Of a stretch of DNA of 64,000 nucleotides, positions 34,064-42,615 are shown in pieces (within the stretch, counting starts at the first letter, position 1; each line of letters begins with the position of its first letter). This DNA comes from CAYGAW01 sp964492135 (lineage in GTDB: Bacteria; Chloroflexota; Anaerolineae; UBA7937; B3-Chlor), in the NCBI GenBank assembly GCA_964492135.1, contig CAZBJW010000003.1, forward strand, positions 1-64,000. The letters are read 5' to 3'. The translations under genes were made by a program, and so were the position numbers. The notes below the pieces were generated by a model. It saw nothing but the letters and a program-made list of their open reading frames with translations. It searched no databases and was not told the origin of the DNA.

Positions 34064-36511
34064 CTAGATATTCGAGGGTGTAAACCCCCTCAGCCTGAGG
34101 GAGTTGGTCACCACAAAGACCGAACTAAAGGCCATGGCCCCGGCGGCGATGGCCGGATTGAGCAGGAGACCCAGGAAGGGGTAAAGCACTCCGGCCGCCA
34201 CGGGGATACCTGCGGTGTTATAGGCGAAGGCCCAGAAGAGGTTCCACTTGATGGTGCGCATGGTACCCTTGCTGAGAGCGATGGCGGTGACCACACCCCG
34301 CAGATCCCCGCTGATGAGGGTTACGTCAGAGGCTTCCATGGCCACATCGGTGCCTGTGCCAATGGCGATGCCCACATCGGCTTGAGCCAGAGCGGGAGCG
34401 TCGTTGATGCCATCCCCTACCATGGCTACCACCTTGCCTTGGCCTTGCAACTCCTTGATCTTAGCCGCCTTCTCTCCTGGAAGGACTTCGGCTAAGACAT
34501 GGTCAAGTCCCAACTGTCGTCCTATGGCCTCAGCGGTCCGACGGTTATCCCCTGTCAGCATATACACTTCTAACCCCAGGTGGCGCAACTTGGACACTGC
34601 TTCCTTAGAGTTCTCCTTGAGGGTGTCGGCCACGGCGATGATCCCAGCGGCTTCGCCGTCCACGGCAACATACATGGGGGTTTTCCCCTCGTCGGAGAGA
34701 CGTACAGCCTCCTCGCTCAGGCCATTGAGGGATATCCCCTCGTCTTGCATCAGTTTCAGGTTGCCCAAGAGGACCTCCTTACCCTCGACGACGGCCCAGA
34801 TACCATGGCCAGCGATAGCCCGAAAATCTTTCGGCTCCGCGAGGGACAAAGCGCGCTCCTTGGCCCGTTCCACGATGGCCTCACCCAAAGGGTGCTCGGA
34901 CCCCCTCTCCGCGGAGGCGGCTAGATAGAGGAGTTCCCCCTCGGTGACACGCCCATTTACCACGATGTCGGTGACAACCGGTTGACCCCGCGTGAGGGTT
35001 CCCGTCTTGTCCAAAACGATCACCTCAAGTTTGTGTGCCGTCTCCAACGATTCCCCACCTTTGATGAGCACGCCGTTCTCTGCGCCCTTACCTGTACCCA
35101 CCATTATGGCGGTAGGGGTGGCCAAGCCCAGAGCGCAGGGGCAGGCGATGATCAAGACAGCCACGAAGTTCACCAAGGCGTGGGTTAAGGCCGGCTCTGG
35201 GCCCAAGAGGTACCAAACAACGAAGGTTGCTAGGGCGATAGCGATCACCCCGGGCACAAAGACCCCGGAGATCTGGTCGGCTAGGCGCTGAATGGGCGCT
35301 TTGGAGCCTTGGGCGTCCTCCACCAGTTTTATGATCTGGGCCAGAGCGGTATCCTTGCCCACTTTGGTGGCCCGGAACTTGAAGGCCCCAACCTTGTTGA
35401 GAGTAGCACCGATCACCTCATCACCCTCTGCCTTGGCAACGGGTAGGGATTCACCAGTGATCATCGACTGATCGACGCTGGAGCGGCCCTCCGCGACCAC
35501 GCCATCTACGGGTATCTTCTCCCCAGGACGAACCAGCACGATGTCGCCGACGCGCACTTCCTCCACCGGGATGTCGACTTCCTGCCCATCCCTTAGGATC
35601 CGAGCGGTCTTGGCTTGCAGCCCCATCAGTTTCTTGATCGCCTCTGAGGTCTGGCCCTTGGCCCTGGCTTCCAGCCAGCGACCCAAGAGGATGAGAGCGA
35701 TGATTATCACCGCGGTGTCGTAATATACCTCGGCTAGACCCTCCGGGAAGAAGAAGGGGATAAAGGTGGCAGCCAGGCTATAGACATAAGCCGCCGTAGT
35801 GCCCACGGCGATCAAGGTATCCATGTTGGCTCGCAGATGCTTGGCCTCCGCCCAAGCGCCTCGGTAAAAGCGCCAACCGGCCCAAAACTGTACCGGCGTC
35901 GAGAGCAAGGATAGGATGATGAACATGGTCTGCCGAGGGACCTGGGATAAGAAGGGGAAGAACTGCTGATAGGTTCCCAGGAAGACCAAGACGGCTACCG
36001 CCCCACTGAAGAGGAAGCGATTTCTCAACTCTCGCATCTCCCGTTGCCGGGCCTCCCGCTCCCAATCCACAATCTCCTCTTCGCCAGCCGCTTCCAGCAC
36101 CTCATACCCGGCTTGGTGGATGGCTCTCTTGAGGTCCGCTACGCTCACCGCTCCCGGTATATATTCGATGGTCGCCCTTTCGGTGGCCAAGTTGACACTG
36201 ACCGAGGCCACCCCATCCACACCTCCTAAGGCGCGTTCCACAGTGGCCACGCACGAAGCACAGGTCATGCCGCCGATGGGCAAAGTGACCCGCTCCACCA
36301 CCGGTTGGTAGCCGGCCTCGCGAACACTAGAGGCTAGTTCAGAGAGCCTGGTCAGGGAGGGGTCATAGATCACCGTGGCTTTCTCCGTTGCGAAGTTCAC
36401 GGTAGCGTTGGCGACGCCGGGCACGCCGTTCAGGGCCCTTTCAACCGTGGCCACACAGGAGGCACAGGTCATCCCTTGTACCGGTAACACTATCTTGTTG
36501 GTAGCCATCAT
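34064..36511 (-). CDS. copA: Copper-exporting P1B-type ATPase
   Basis: 815 residues. Two N-terminal heavy-metal domains each with GMTCASC (near 14 and 82), eight expected membrane helices, the actuator MITGESLPVA, the membrane copper site IACPCALGLATP, phosphorylation site DKTGTLTRG, nucleotide-domain SEHPLGEAI and hinge GDGINDAPALAQADVG. It pumps Cu(I) out of the cytoplasm. The ATG at 36511 has GGAGG five bases upstream. The gene lies between a DUF5676 gene and the zinc-ribbon gene; YHS proteins, PepSY and CsoR-like genes nearby make a copper island. Confidence 0.96.
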   Translation of the reverse strand: MMATNKIVLPVQGMTCASCVATVERALNGVPGVANATVNFATEKATVIYDPSLTRLSELASSVREAGYQPVVERVTLPIGGMTCASCVATVERALGGVDGVASVSVNLATERATIEYIPGAVSVADLKRAIHQAGYEVLEAAGEEEIVDWEREARQREMRELRNRFLFSGAVAVLVFLGTYQQFFPFLSQVPRQTMFIILSLLSTPVQFWAGWRFYRGAWAEAKHLRANMDTLIAVGTTAAYVYSLAATFIPFFFPEGLAEVYYDTAVIIIALILLGRWLEARAKGQTSEAIKKLMGLQAKTARILRDGQEVDIPVEEVRVGDIVLVRPGEKIPVDGVVAEGRSSVDQSMITGESLPVAKAEGDEVIGATLNKVGAFKFRATKVGKDTALAQIIKLVEDAQGSKAPIQRLADQISGVFVPGVIAIALATFVVWYLLGPEPALTHALVNFVAVLIIACPCALGLATPTAIMVGTGKGAENGVLIKGGESLETAHKLEVIVLDKTGTLTRGQPVVTDIVVNGRVTEGELLYLAASAERGSEHPLGEAIVERAKERALSLAEPKDFRAIAGHGIWAVVEGKEVLLGNLKLMQDEGISLNGLSEEAVRLSDEGKTPMYVAVDGEAAGIIAVADTLKENSKEAVSKLRHLGLEVYMLTGDNRRTAEAIGRQLGLDHVLAEVLPGEKAAKIKELQGQGKVVAMVGDGINDAPALAQADVGIAIGTGTDVAMEASDVTLISGDLRGVVTAIALSKGTMRTIKWNLFWAFAYNTAGIPVAAGVLYPFLGLLLNPAIAAGAMAFSSVFVVTNSLRLRGFTPSNI

Positions 36512-36526
36512 CTTCACCTCCGAATC

Positions 36527-36820
36527 TCAACCGCCGCTGTCCTTCGGTCTTGCGTCTAGCCTCCCAAAGCGTCGGGAGAGGGGGTTGTAGAGAGGCACGT
36601 ATAGGGCAGCGATATAGAGGCCGTAGAGAAAACTCTCTACCAACCCGAGAAGAAAACCGCCGATAGTTAGCCATTCAAAGCCAGGTAAAAGGGGCTCCCA
36701 AGCCTTATACATTCGCAAGCTCTCTGGAGCCGCTAACCCGAACGCTACACACAAGGTGTAACTGATGGCCAAGATCAAGCCCGAAGTTAGAGCCAGGAGG
36801 AGAAAGTCGATCCTTTTCAT
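36527..36820 (-). CDS. DUF5676-family membrane protein
   Basis: 97 residues with two membrane helices (LLLALTSGLILAISYTLCVA and LTIGGFLLGLVESFLYGLYI). The segment SYTLCVAFGLAAPESLRMY matches the DUF5676 family, which sits beside copper ATPase and heavy-metal genes. It precedes copA by 15 bases. A shortened relative is encoded at 44728-44865. Confidence 0.8.
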   Translation of the reverse strand: MKRIDFLLLALTSGLILAISYTLCVAFGLAAPESLRMYKAWEPLLPGFEWLTIGGFLLGLVESFLYGLYIAALYVPLYNPLSRRFGRLDARPKDSGG

Positions 36821-36910
36821 TGGCGTTCACCTCCCCTTGTATGATCTCTTGTATCAAATATAGTCTGCTTCATTTCGAAGTCGTAGGGCCGTTCAACCCT
36901 TCTGGGAGTA

Positions 36911-36940
36911 AGCAAAAAGGCCCATCGGGAGATAGGCCTT
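36911..36940 (-). terminator. Intrinsic terminator after the histidine kinase
   Basis: On the minus strand AAGGCC-TATCTCCCGATG-GGCCTT is followed directly by further Ts (TTTGCT). It lies just downstream of the sensor kinase stop at 36996 and separates that pair from the copA genes. Confidence 0.75.
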
Positions 36941-36995
36941 CACTGCGCCACCTGGCGTAGGTCATGGTGGCTTGGCCGAACCGCGGTGCCCTTTC

Positions 36996-38729
36996 TCAGA
37001 CAGGTAGGTAAGTCACTATCTTGGTCCCTTGGCCGGGCTCTGACCCGATGGAGAGCCACCCGCCCAAAAGCATGGCCCTCTCTTGCATCCCCATCAGCCC
37101 GAAGTGGCCGCGTTCCGTGAGTTCGCTGGGTGTCTCTGGGGCCTCAAAGCCCACTCCGTCATCCTCTATGAACACCGTGATCCCGTCTGAATCGAACTCC
37201 AATTTCACTTCCACTCGGGAGGCTTGGGCATGCTGTCCTATGTTCTTCATGGCCTCTTGGACGATGCGGAAGATAGTCAGTTCGCCATCGGAGGAGAGGC
37301 GACGAGGCGTTCCGACCACCTTAAGTTCGGCGCCAACACTTTGACTAGTGGACAGATCGCCCACCAACTTCTCTAGGGCGGGGATCAACCCCAGATCCTC
37401 CAGATATACCGGGCGCAGGTCGCTGATGTATCGACGCAGATCGCCGATAATCGAGCTGGTTAACCCTCGTAGCTCTGTCAGCCGCTCGCGTAAATCCACT
37501 GCCGCGGCGGGCACATTTCTTTGCGCCCTTTCCAGCTCTTGTGAAAGAGCGATCAATGATTGCACGGTGTCATCGTGTAACTCGTGACCAAGCCGCAGTC
37601 GCTCTTCCTCCTGTCCTCGGGTTACAGCCGCTACGTAGTTGCGCATGGCAGACTGATAAGTACGGATTCGATCTGCCATCTGGTTCAGAGTGGCTCGTAA
37701 CTCATCGATCTCCGCGATCCCTCCCACCGGGGAACGAGCGGCCGAAAAATCACCCCAGGCGATCTTGTTGGCCCTGCGGCCCAGTTCTTCTAGGGGTTGA
37801 AGCACCCAGCGCACTCCCAGGTAGATAGCCAAGAACGCCACCAAGGCTGCTAGAAGCACGATTAGCGGTGTTATCTGCGAATAGTGCATCATGGGGGCGA
37901 TCAGGTCACTCCACGGCTCTTGGAGGATGACTGCCCATCCGGTTTGGTCCACGGGGCCATAGGCCAATACCATATCTCGACCGGTCGTATCCTGATGCAC
38001 GCCAGCGCCAGCCTCGGCCAGCTGGGTCCTATCGACACCTAGATCGATAAGGGCGTTGCTTCCCAACTGTGACGGGTCTGGATGATAGAGGATGTTTCCC
38101 TCACCATCGATCAAGTAGGCCACCCCCTCACCACCTACCGCCAAGCCAGCCAAAGCCTCTGTTGCACCGCAACCCTCTAGGGAGAAGAGGCCAACCAGTG
38201 CTTTCACTCCGCCTGCACCAGGAGCGATCAAGACCACCAGGGGGCCGTTCAACAGAGGGTCCTCGGAGGCGGTCAAAAAGATCGGCTCTTGACTGGCGGT
38301 GACCTGCTCCAGATATGGCTCCACGATCTGGATTCTAGTGGCCCAGACCGGGGTATCAGGCTCAGCGGCGATCAATTCACCACCTGGCCCCAAAAGGGCA
38401 ACGCCTCCATCGAAGATACTGAGTCGCGGCGATAGTTCCCCCAGTAGTTGGTCATAATCGATGGGCTCGCCGTGACGAAGGGCCTCGTGATCGCGGATGT
38501 TCTCCAAAACGGCCTGGCAGTGAGCCAGACTCTCTGCAACCCCCTTGACGGCCAGCGTGGCCAGGGCCAGGTCCCTCTCCTCCACCAAGGCTCTCATCGC
38601 TCGTTGGTGGCTGTATATGCCGGTGAATGAGAGCACCAGTAGCAGGATTGTCACGGGCAGGACGACCCAGAGCAGGATTTGGCTGCGCAAGCCGCGCCAC
38701 GATCGAGGGGGGCTACTCTCCTTAGCCAT
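36996..38729 (-). CDS. NarX/DegS-type sensor histidine kinase
   Basis: 577 residues. Membrane helix at 16-38, a large extracytoplasmic Cache-like sensor (about 40-290, with AYGPVDQTGWAVILQEPWSD), a second helix (LIVLLAALVAFLAIYLGVRW), a HAMP domain, then the HisKA_3 box with phospho-histidine in RLGHELHDDTVQSLIALSQE. The HATPase domain follows with FRIVQEAMKNIGQHAQAS and EDDGVGFEAP. It phosphorylates the NarL-type regulator encoded 12 bases upstream. The signal is unknown; position suggests a metal or redox cue. Confidence 0.94.
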   Translation of the reverse strand: MAKESSPPRSWRGLRSQILLWVVLPVTILLLVLSFTGIYSHQRAMRALVEERDLALATLAVKGVAESLAHCQAVLENIRDHEALRHGEPIDYDQLLGELSPRLSIFDGGVALLGPGGELIAAEPDTPVWATRIQIVEPYLEQVTASQEPIFLTASEDPLLNGPLVVLIAPGAGGVKALVGLFSLEGCGATEALAGLAVGGEGVAYLIDGEGNILYHPDPSQLGSNALIDLGVDRTQLAEAGAGVHQDTTGRDMVLAYGPVDQTGWAVILQEPWSDLIAPMMHYSQITPLIVLLAALVAFLAIYLGVRWVLQPLEELGRRANKIAWGDFSAARSPVGGIAEIDELRATLNQMADRIRTYQSAMRNYVAAVTRGQEEERLRLGHELHDDTVQSLIALSQELERAQRNVPAAAVDLRERLTELRGLTSSIIGDLRRYISDLRPVYLEDLGLIPALEKLVGDLSTSQSVGAELKVVGTPRRLSSDGELTIFRIVQEAMKNIGQHAQASRVEVKLEFDSDGITVFIEDDGVGFEAPETPSELTERGHFGLMGMQERAMLLGGWLSIGSEPGQGTKIVTYLPV

Positions 38730-38741
38730 CTTCGTCCCCCA

Positions 38742-39410
38742 TCATTCCACCGTGTCATCCAAGGCGATCCAACCTTGTTGCATCGCCTTCAATACCGCCT
38801 CGGTACGACTGTTAACGTGGAGCTTGGAGTAGACCTTGGCCAAGTGGCCTTGGACGGTGCGATCGCTGATCCCTAACTCCAGCCCGATGGCCCTATTTGT
38901 GAGCCCCTTGCCTGCCAGCCGAAGAACCTCCAACTCACGATCCGTAGGCCTCTCGACTACTTCATCTCCCTTCAGTTCCACGCGACCTGAAACCACTCGC
39001 TCCAGCAACCTCTTGGCCACTCTTGGGTCGAGGGCCGGCTCCCCCGCTGCTATTCGGCGGACGGCCTTGACCAGTTGCGCGGAGTCGGCCGTCTTGAGGA
39101 TATAGCCATCGGCCCCCGCTTGAAGGAGAGCAAAGATGTAGGGATCGTCATCGTAGGCGGTCAGAACCAATATCTTCACCTCAGGATGCTCCGTCTTGAT
39201 GCGGCGAGCCAGATCGACGCCAGAGAGCTTGGGCATCCTGATATCTATTACCGCTATGTCGGGCTGATGCTCGGCCACCAGTTCCAAAGCCCTCTGACCA
39301 TCGCCTGCCTCAGCCACAACGGTGATGTCGCCGCTCTCCTCCAGGAAACGGCTGATCCCCTGCCGAACTAGGGCGTGGTCATCGGCCAAAACTACCCTTA
39401 TCTTTTTCAT
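38742..39410 (-). CDS. NarL/LuxR-type response regulator
   Basis: 222 residues from ATG 39410. Receiver domain with VVLADDHALVRQG and phospho-acceptor aspartate in AVIDIRMPKLSG, then a LuxR helix-turn-helix (LEVLRLAGKGLTNRAIGLEL, SDRTVQGHLAKVYSKL). Pairs with the downstream histidine kinase. An upstream in-frame extension is not homologous. Confidence 0.95.
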   Translation of the reverse strand: MKKIRVVLADDHALVRQGISRFLEESGDITVVAEAGDGQRALELVAEHQPDIAVIDIRMPKLSGVDLARRIKTEHPEVKILVLTAYDDDPYIFALLQAGADGYILKTADSAQLVKAVRRIAAGEPALDPRVAKRLLERVVSGRVELKGDEVVERPTDRELEVLRLAGKGLTNRAIGLELGISDRTVQGHLAKVYSKLHVNSRTEAVLKAMQQGWIALDDTVE

Positions 39411-39559
39411 GGTCATCCATCCCTTGCGATCTGAAAGACAACCCCCCAAATGATAGCAGCAAGCGAGAGGCTTGTCCACAGTCATAAGGGGTTAACCAGA
39501 AGAAGCGGTCAGGCTATCCGACCCGCAAGACAAGACCGCTCCTGGATAGCGGTCCTTGG

Positions 39560-39725
39560 TGTTCACCGCCCGGTGGAGTTGAGAGTCACTCCGGGCGCTG
39601 TCCTACCATCCTCTGGCCCTGCTCCAACCTCAGAACCTCACTAGATAGGGATAGATGCGCCATGCTCTCCCCAGCCCCAACAGACCCCCCGTCAAGGCGC
39701 GTAGTAACCAATTGAGAGAACCGAT
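39560..39725 (-). pseudogene. C-terminal relic of a DUF2085 gene
   Basis: Reads GSLNWLLRALTGGLLGLGRA then WRIYPYL on the minus strand, matching the C-terminus of the intact gene at 46963-47691 (GSLNWLLRTWTGGLLGLGTV). DNA around it also matches 46945-47100, including the GGTGGAGTTGAGA stretch downstream. Only the last part of the gene is present. Confidence 0.7.
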
Positions 39726-39744
39726 CGTGGTGCCGAGATCGGCC

Positions 39745-39897
39745 ATGCGTCAGTTGCAGATGAGCACTCGGGGCTTTCATCGTATGTTGAAGCTAGCCCG
39801 CACCATAGCACACTTGGTTTGAGAAGGGGAGATGACCACCGGTCATCTGGCGAGGCTATTCAATATCGGCCGAGGAGGCAGATGTGAGCAGGGATTT
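39745..39897 (+). pseudogene. comM: ComM C-terminal relic, copy C
   Basis: MRQLQMSTRGFHRMLKLART on the plus strand aligns with the extreme C-terminus of ComM, as in the copy ending at 51603 (MQQLQMSARAFHRILKLART). It then stops early and shows small deletions before the terminal IQYRPRRQM equivalent. It abuts the DUF2085 relic. Confidence 0.75.
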
Positions 39898-39932
39898 CCA
39901 GAATTGACCAGGGATGCTGGCACAGACTATGT

Positions 39933-40193
39933 CTAGAGTTTGCCTGAGGTTTCGAGCAAATCCAATAGTTCAGCGATGTTCCGTTCCCGTTGGGAAGGGT
40001 CATCACCGGGGATAGCGGTGGTGACTCATGTTTCCAGACGGTTCTCTACGATTAGAACGTTGACCTTATCGATGTTCCGTTGCACAGCCAGGGGTTGCCT
40101 AAGGGTATCGATGCAGTATTCATCCTTGTCCATGATGCGCTGTACTCCCCGCACGTGACCCTCGATGCTGTTTAGTCTGTTAGGTATTCTGTT
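39933..40193 (-). pseudogene. CsoR-like repressor fragment with UGA at the copper-ligand Cys
   Basis: Directly after the TlpA stop, and in the same frame, the sequence reads RLNSIEGHVRGVQRIMDKDE and YCIDTLRQPLAVQRNIDKVN, the DUF156/CsoR fold with the first copper cysteine (EYC). At 40028-40026 a TGA replaces the second conserved cysteine (family: HLxHCV; here RLET-TGA-VTTAI). The frame then continues to IAELLDLLETSGKL and TAG. A 10-bp hairpin with one mismatch follows the TGA at once. There is no start codon and the conserved histidine is Arg, so I favour a decayed gene; a selenocysteine codon is a less likely option. Confidence 0.6.
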
Positions 40194-40892
40194 CTACTGT
40201 TGCATTTTCTCTATCACGTCAAGTTTGGAACGTCCTATCCCTATTATTGCACGAGTGACTATCTCTTCATCAAACCCGTCGCTTTTAGAGAGCATCTCTT
40301 TAAGGCTTCCCCCTGAACCCTGTAGGCCGTTGGTTTCCAGAAGACTCTCGAGCACCTCCACAAGCGTAACCTCGTCGAAGGGGCCGATATGGAGATGGGC
40401 GATATCGCCTTCTTTATCGACGATGAAGGTCTCAGGGACGCCTTGGATGCGATAGGCCTGGGCGATCTTGCTGCCCAGATCTGGCCCATTGGGATAGGTG
40501 ATGTCATATTCTTCCATGTGGACTCGTGCCCCTGGCTCCGTGTCGATGTAATTGACGCCTACAAAGGTCACACCTCTGTCCCTATAGGCCCGCCAGGTCC
40601 GCTCTAGAGTTGATGCCTCCTCACGGCAGGAGAGACACCAAGAGGCCCAGAAATTGATCACCACTACCTGACCGCTCAGATCTTCCAGGGACAACTCTCC
40701 TCCGTCGAAGAGCCCAAGAGAAAAAAGTGGGGCTGGACCCTCATCAAGAGGTCCCGCACCGAGACCCCTCAGGGCGCTGGCAAAGAGCAGCAAAAGAGCC
40801 ACCACGCCCATAAGGAGGGCCCCTTTCACCGCGGTCATGGTTCGAGGCGGGGATGTGAACTCCTCCGCCTCCCCGGCGATTTTCTCTCTCAT
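40194..40892 (-). CDS. TlpA-like membrane-anchored thioredoxin
   Basis: 232 residues: N-terminal membrane anchor (KGALLMGVVALLLLFASALR), then a redoxin domain with active site FWASWCLSCREE and the cis-Pro region QGVPETFIVDKEG. Residues after about 185 are an extra tail. TlpA/ResA proteins reduce disulfides outside the membrane, often in apocytochrome c or copper-centre assembly. It follows a DUF1573 gene by 23 bases. Confidence 0.92.
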   Translation of the reverse strand: MREKIAGEAEEFTSPPRTMTAVKGALLMGVVALLLLFASALRGLGAGPLDEGPAPLFSLGLFDGGELSLEDLSGQVVVINFWASWCLSCREEASTLERTWRAYRDRGVTFVGVNYIDTEPGARVHMEEYDITYPNGPDLGSKIAQAYRIQGVPETFIVDKEGDIAHLHIGPFDEVTLVEVLESLLETNGLQGSGGSLKEMLSKSDGFDEEIVTRAIIGIGRSKLDVIEKMQQ

Positions 40893-40915
40893 AGCATCCC
40901 CAATTAGGCTTAACC

Positions 40916-41512
40916 CTAACGTTCCAGCACTATACCATGCAACCAGATCTCCACCACTGTCTCGTCGGGGTCGTTGGATTCGACAATGACCCCCCGCTCC
41001 ACCTCGCCAACCACCTCGTGGAAATCCGGGTCGAAGTAGATGGTCAGGGTGGCCTGGCCACCGGGCGGGATGGTGCCCGCTGAGAGGTCTGCGGTGGTGC
41101 AGCCGCAGGTGGTATAGAAACTGGTGACCGCCAGATCACCCCGTCCCAGGTTTCGGACGGTGAAACTCCGAATCACCTCTTCGCTGGGGTGAACGCTACC
41201 GAAGTCATAATAGGTGGTAGATACCTCTATATCCGGTGGTGGCCCTTGGGCAAGAGAGCCGGTGAGTGGGGCACGATATGGATCGATCTCGTGAATGGCG
41301 TGGATGGGGCCGGCGGTGGGAAGTTGACTGCCACTCGACCCAGAAGAGGTCGAGGGCCCTCCTTGGCCGGCGAGATATAGTAGTCCCCCCAGGCCGCTGA
41401 TGATCAAGAGGATGGCTATGGCCCAAGACCAATACCTTTGTGATGCTCCTCTGCTCTGACGAGAGGCCCTTCGCCTCCTGGCGCGTTCAGAACTTCGTTC
41501 TCTCTTACCCAT
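40916..41512 (-). CDS. Membrane-anchored DUF1573 protein
   Basis: 198 residues: basic N-terminus, one membrane helix (YWSWAIAILLIISGLGGLLY), Ser-rich linker, and an immunoglobulin-like DUF1573 domain with YYDFGSVHPSEEVIRSFTVR and the cysteine pair SFYTTCGCTTA. It is probably held on the outer face. Function unknown; linked here, and in many genomes, to thioredoxin-like genes. Paralogue of the broken gene at 49138-49756. Confidence 0.85.
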   Translation of the reverse strand: MGKRERSSERARRRRASRQSRGASQRYWSWAIAILLIISGLGGLLYLAGQGGPSTSSGSSGSQLPTAGPIHAIHEIDPYRAPLTGSLAQGPPPDIEVSTTYYDFGSVHPSEEVIRSFTVRNLGRGDLAVTSFYTTCGCTTADLSAGTIPPGGQATLTIYFDPDFHEVVGEVERGVIVESNDPDETVVEIWLHGIVLER

Positions 41513-41572
41513 CTAACCTCCCTTTACCTCCGAATGATGTACTCGTTCACTTTCTATATCTCGCCTTTAAGA

Positions 41573-41788
41573 TCAGGCTCGGCTTCTGAGGATCAAGCGG
41601 GGCACCCGCCGACGATACTCGTCATATTCCTGGCCAAAACTCTCTTGTAACTCTTTCTCCTCTGGAAGGAGGAAGGGATAGAGTTGGAGGGCATAGATGA
41701 CCAAGAGGGTCAGGCGGCTGACGAAGCCGCTGGCCAGGAAGATGCCACCGATGATGGGCATCTCAGAGAAGAATATGACCCTCTCTAA
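41573..41788 (-). pseudogene. Isoprenylcysteine methyltransferase-like 3' fragment
   Basis: Only the C-terminal part of an ICMT/phospholipid-methyltransferase-like membrane enzyme remains: MPIIGGIFLASGFVSRLTLL, then LPEEKELQESFGQEYDEYRR and VPRL. The full family has about 160-200 residues with four helices; the 5' part is absent and the fragment borders the duplicated YHS segment, so duplication probably removed it. Confidence 0.7.
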
Positions 41789-41846
41789 TTACCGCCCATC
41801 GAAGGCGGCTGGTGAGGGGAATTCCCCTCACTAGCCAGGGAAGAGC

Positions 41847-42035
41847 CTAGTGGCCCCCGTGTCCCATGCCTTCATGCCCCATCTCTCCCTCCATCCCCAC
41901 ATACTTCTTTAGATCTTTATCGAAGGCTATCTTGCAGCCCTGGGAACAGAAGTAGTATGTCTTCCCCATGTATTCTGACTTGGCGGCCGCCTTCTCCTCA
42001 TTGACGGTCATCCCACAGACTGGGTCCTTAGCCAT
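41847..42035 (-). CDS. YHS-domain protein 5
   Basis: 62 residues, near-identical to YHS protein 3: MAKDPVCGMTVNEEKAAAKS, YYFCSQGCKIAFDKDLKKYV and the His/Met tail GHEGMGHGGH. Presumed metal (copper) binding. Second gene of YHS pair B. Confidence 0.92.
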   Translation of the reverse strand: MAKDPVCGMTVNEEKAAAKSEYMGKTYYFCSQGCKIAFDKDLKKYVGMEGEMGHEGMGHGGH

Positions 42036-42064
42036 GGTTTGTCACCTCCTTTCTTCAGACAGGT

Positions 42065-42256
42065 TCAGCGGCTCTCTTCACTCTCCGCTGTATCACCGCC
42101 TTTCTCCTTCAGGGGAGCGATGTACCTCTTGGGATCAGCGAGGAATAGCTCCTTGCAGGTAGGTCGGCAGAAGTGGTAGACCTTGCCCTTGTATGCGGTG
42201 CGGAAAGTGAAGCCTCTCTCGTCGATTTCCATACCACAGACAGGATCCTTAGCCAT
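42065..42256 (-). CDS. YHS-domain protein 6
   Basis: 63 residues, paralogue of YHS protein 4: MAKDPVCGMEIDERGFTFRT and KVYHFCRPTCKELFLADPKR. An upstream in-frame extension of 37 residues lacks homology, so I start at 42256. First gene of YHS pair B. Confidence 0.9.
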   Translation of the reverse strand: MAKDPVCGMEIDERGFTFRTAYKGKVYHFCRPTCKELFLADPKRYIAPLKEKGGDTAESEESR

Positions 42257-42360
42257 CTTTATCCCTTTCCCCAACGCTTGGCAACAAGAGTACTCGTCGG
42301 TCAGATCAACCGGCCTAGCCCGAGGGCGCGCAGGTCTTCGGCGTTTGGTCTGTTCTGGGG

Positions 42361-42561
42361 CTAGCAAGGGGCGGGTTCGCCATCCACCACCACGGTGGGA
42401 ACCGAGTTTATGCCATACTGCTTCGCTTTATCCATCCCCTCTTTGTTGAGGTCGTAGACGATCACCTCGCAGTCCGGACAGACCAGGCTCTCGACCAACT
42501 GGAGGACCTCCTCACAGAGGGGGCAAACCGCCACGAAGAGCTCTACCTTCCTCCTTAGCAC
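42361..42561 (-). CDS. Small thioredoxin/glutaredoxin-like protein
   Basis: 66 residues: KVELFVAVCPLCEEVLQLVE with a CPLC active site, a second pair LVCPDCEVIVYDL, then GINSVPTVVVDGEPAPC with the cis-proline. Compact thioredoxin fold lacking the last helix. Probably cytoplasmic thiol-disulfide carrier serving the island. Follows the Rieske gene on the same strand. Confidence 0.8.
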   Translation of the reverse strand: MLRRKVELFVAVCPLCEEVLQLVESLVCPDCEVIVYDLNKEGMDKAKQYGINSVPTVVVDGEPAPC

Positions 42562-42615
42562 TTTGCACCTCTTTTTTTTAAGTCACGCTTGATTCGCCGT
42601 CAGAAAGATGTGGGC

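Larger units (their letters stand above)
41797..42260 (-). repeat. Duplicated YHS-pair segment, copy B
   Basis: About 464 bases nearly identical to 30425-30891, carrying two YHS genes, the spacer and the terminal hairpin (41807-41836, 13-bp stem, loop AATT). Confidence 0.85.

Noticed and set aside
39999..40025. The hairpin after the CsoR-like TGA as a SECIS element
   Set aside because: Stem begins directly at the TGA, its loop CTATCCC starts only 10 bases away and has no early G, unlike the two convincing cases at 45550 and 46095.
41320..41360. Second copy of the GACAGGCTC-type short repeat in the Ser-rich linker of the DUF1573 gene
   Set aside because: The protein string looks similar (PSTSSGS), but the DNA lacks the repeat core; it is a simple Ser/Gly linker.
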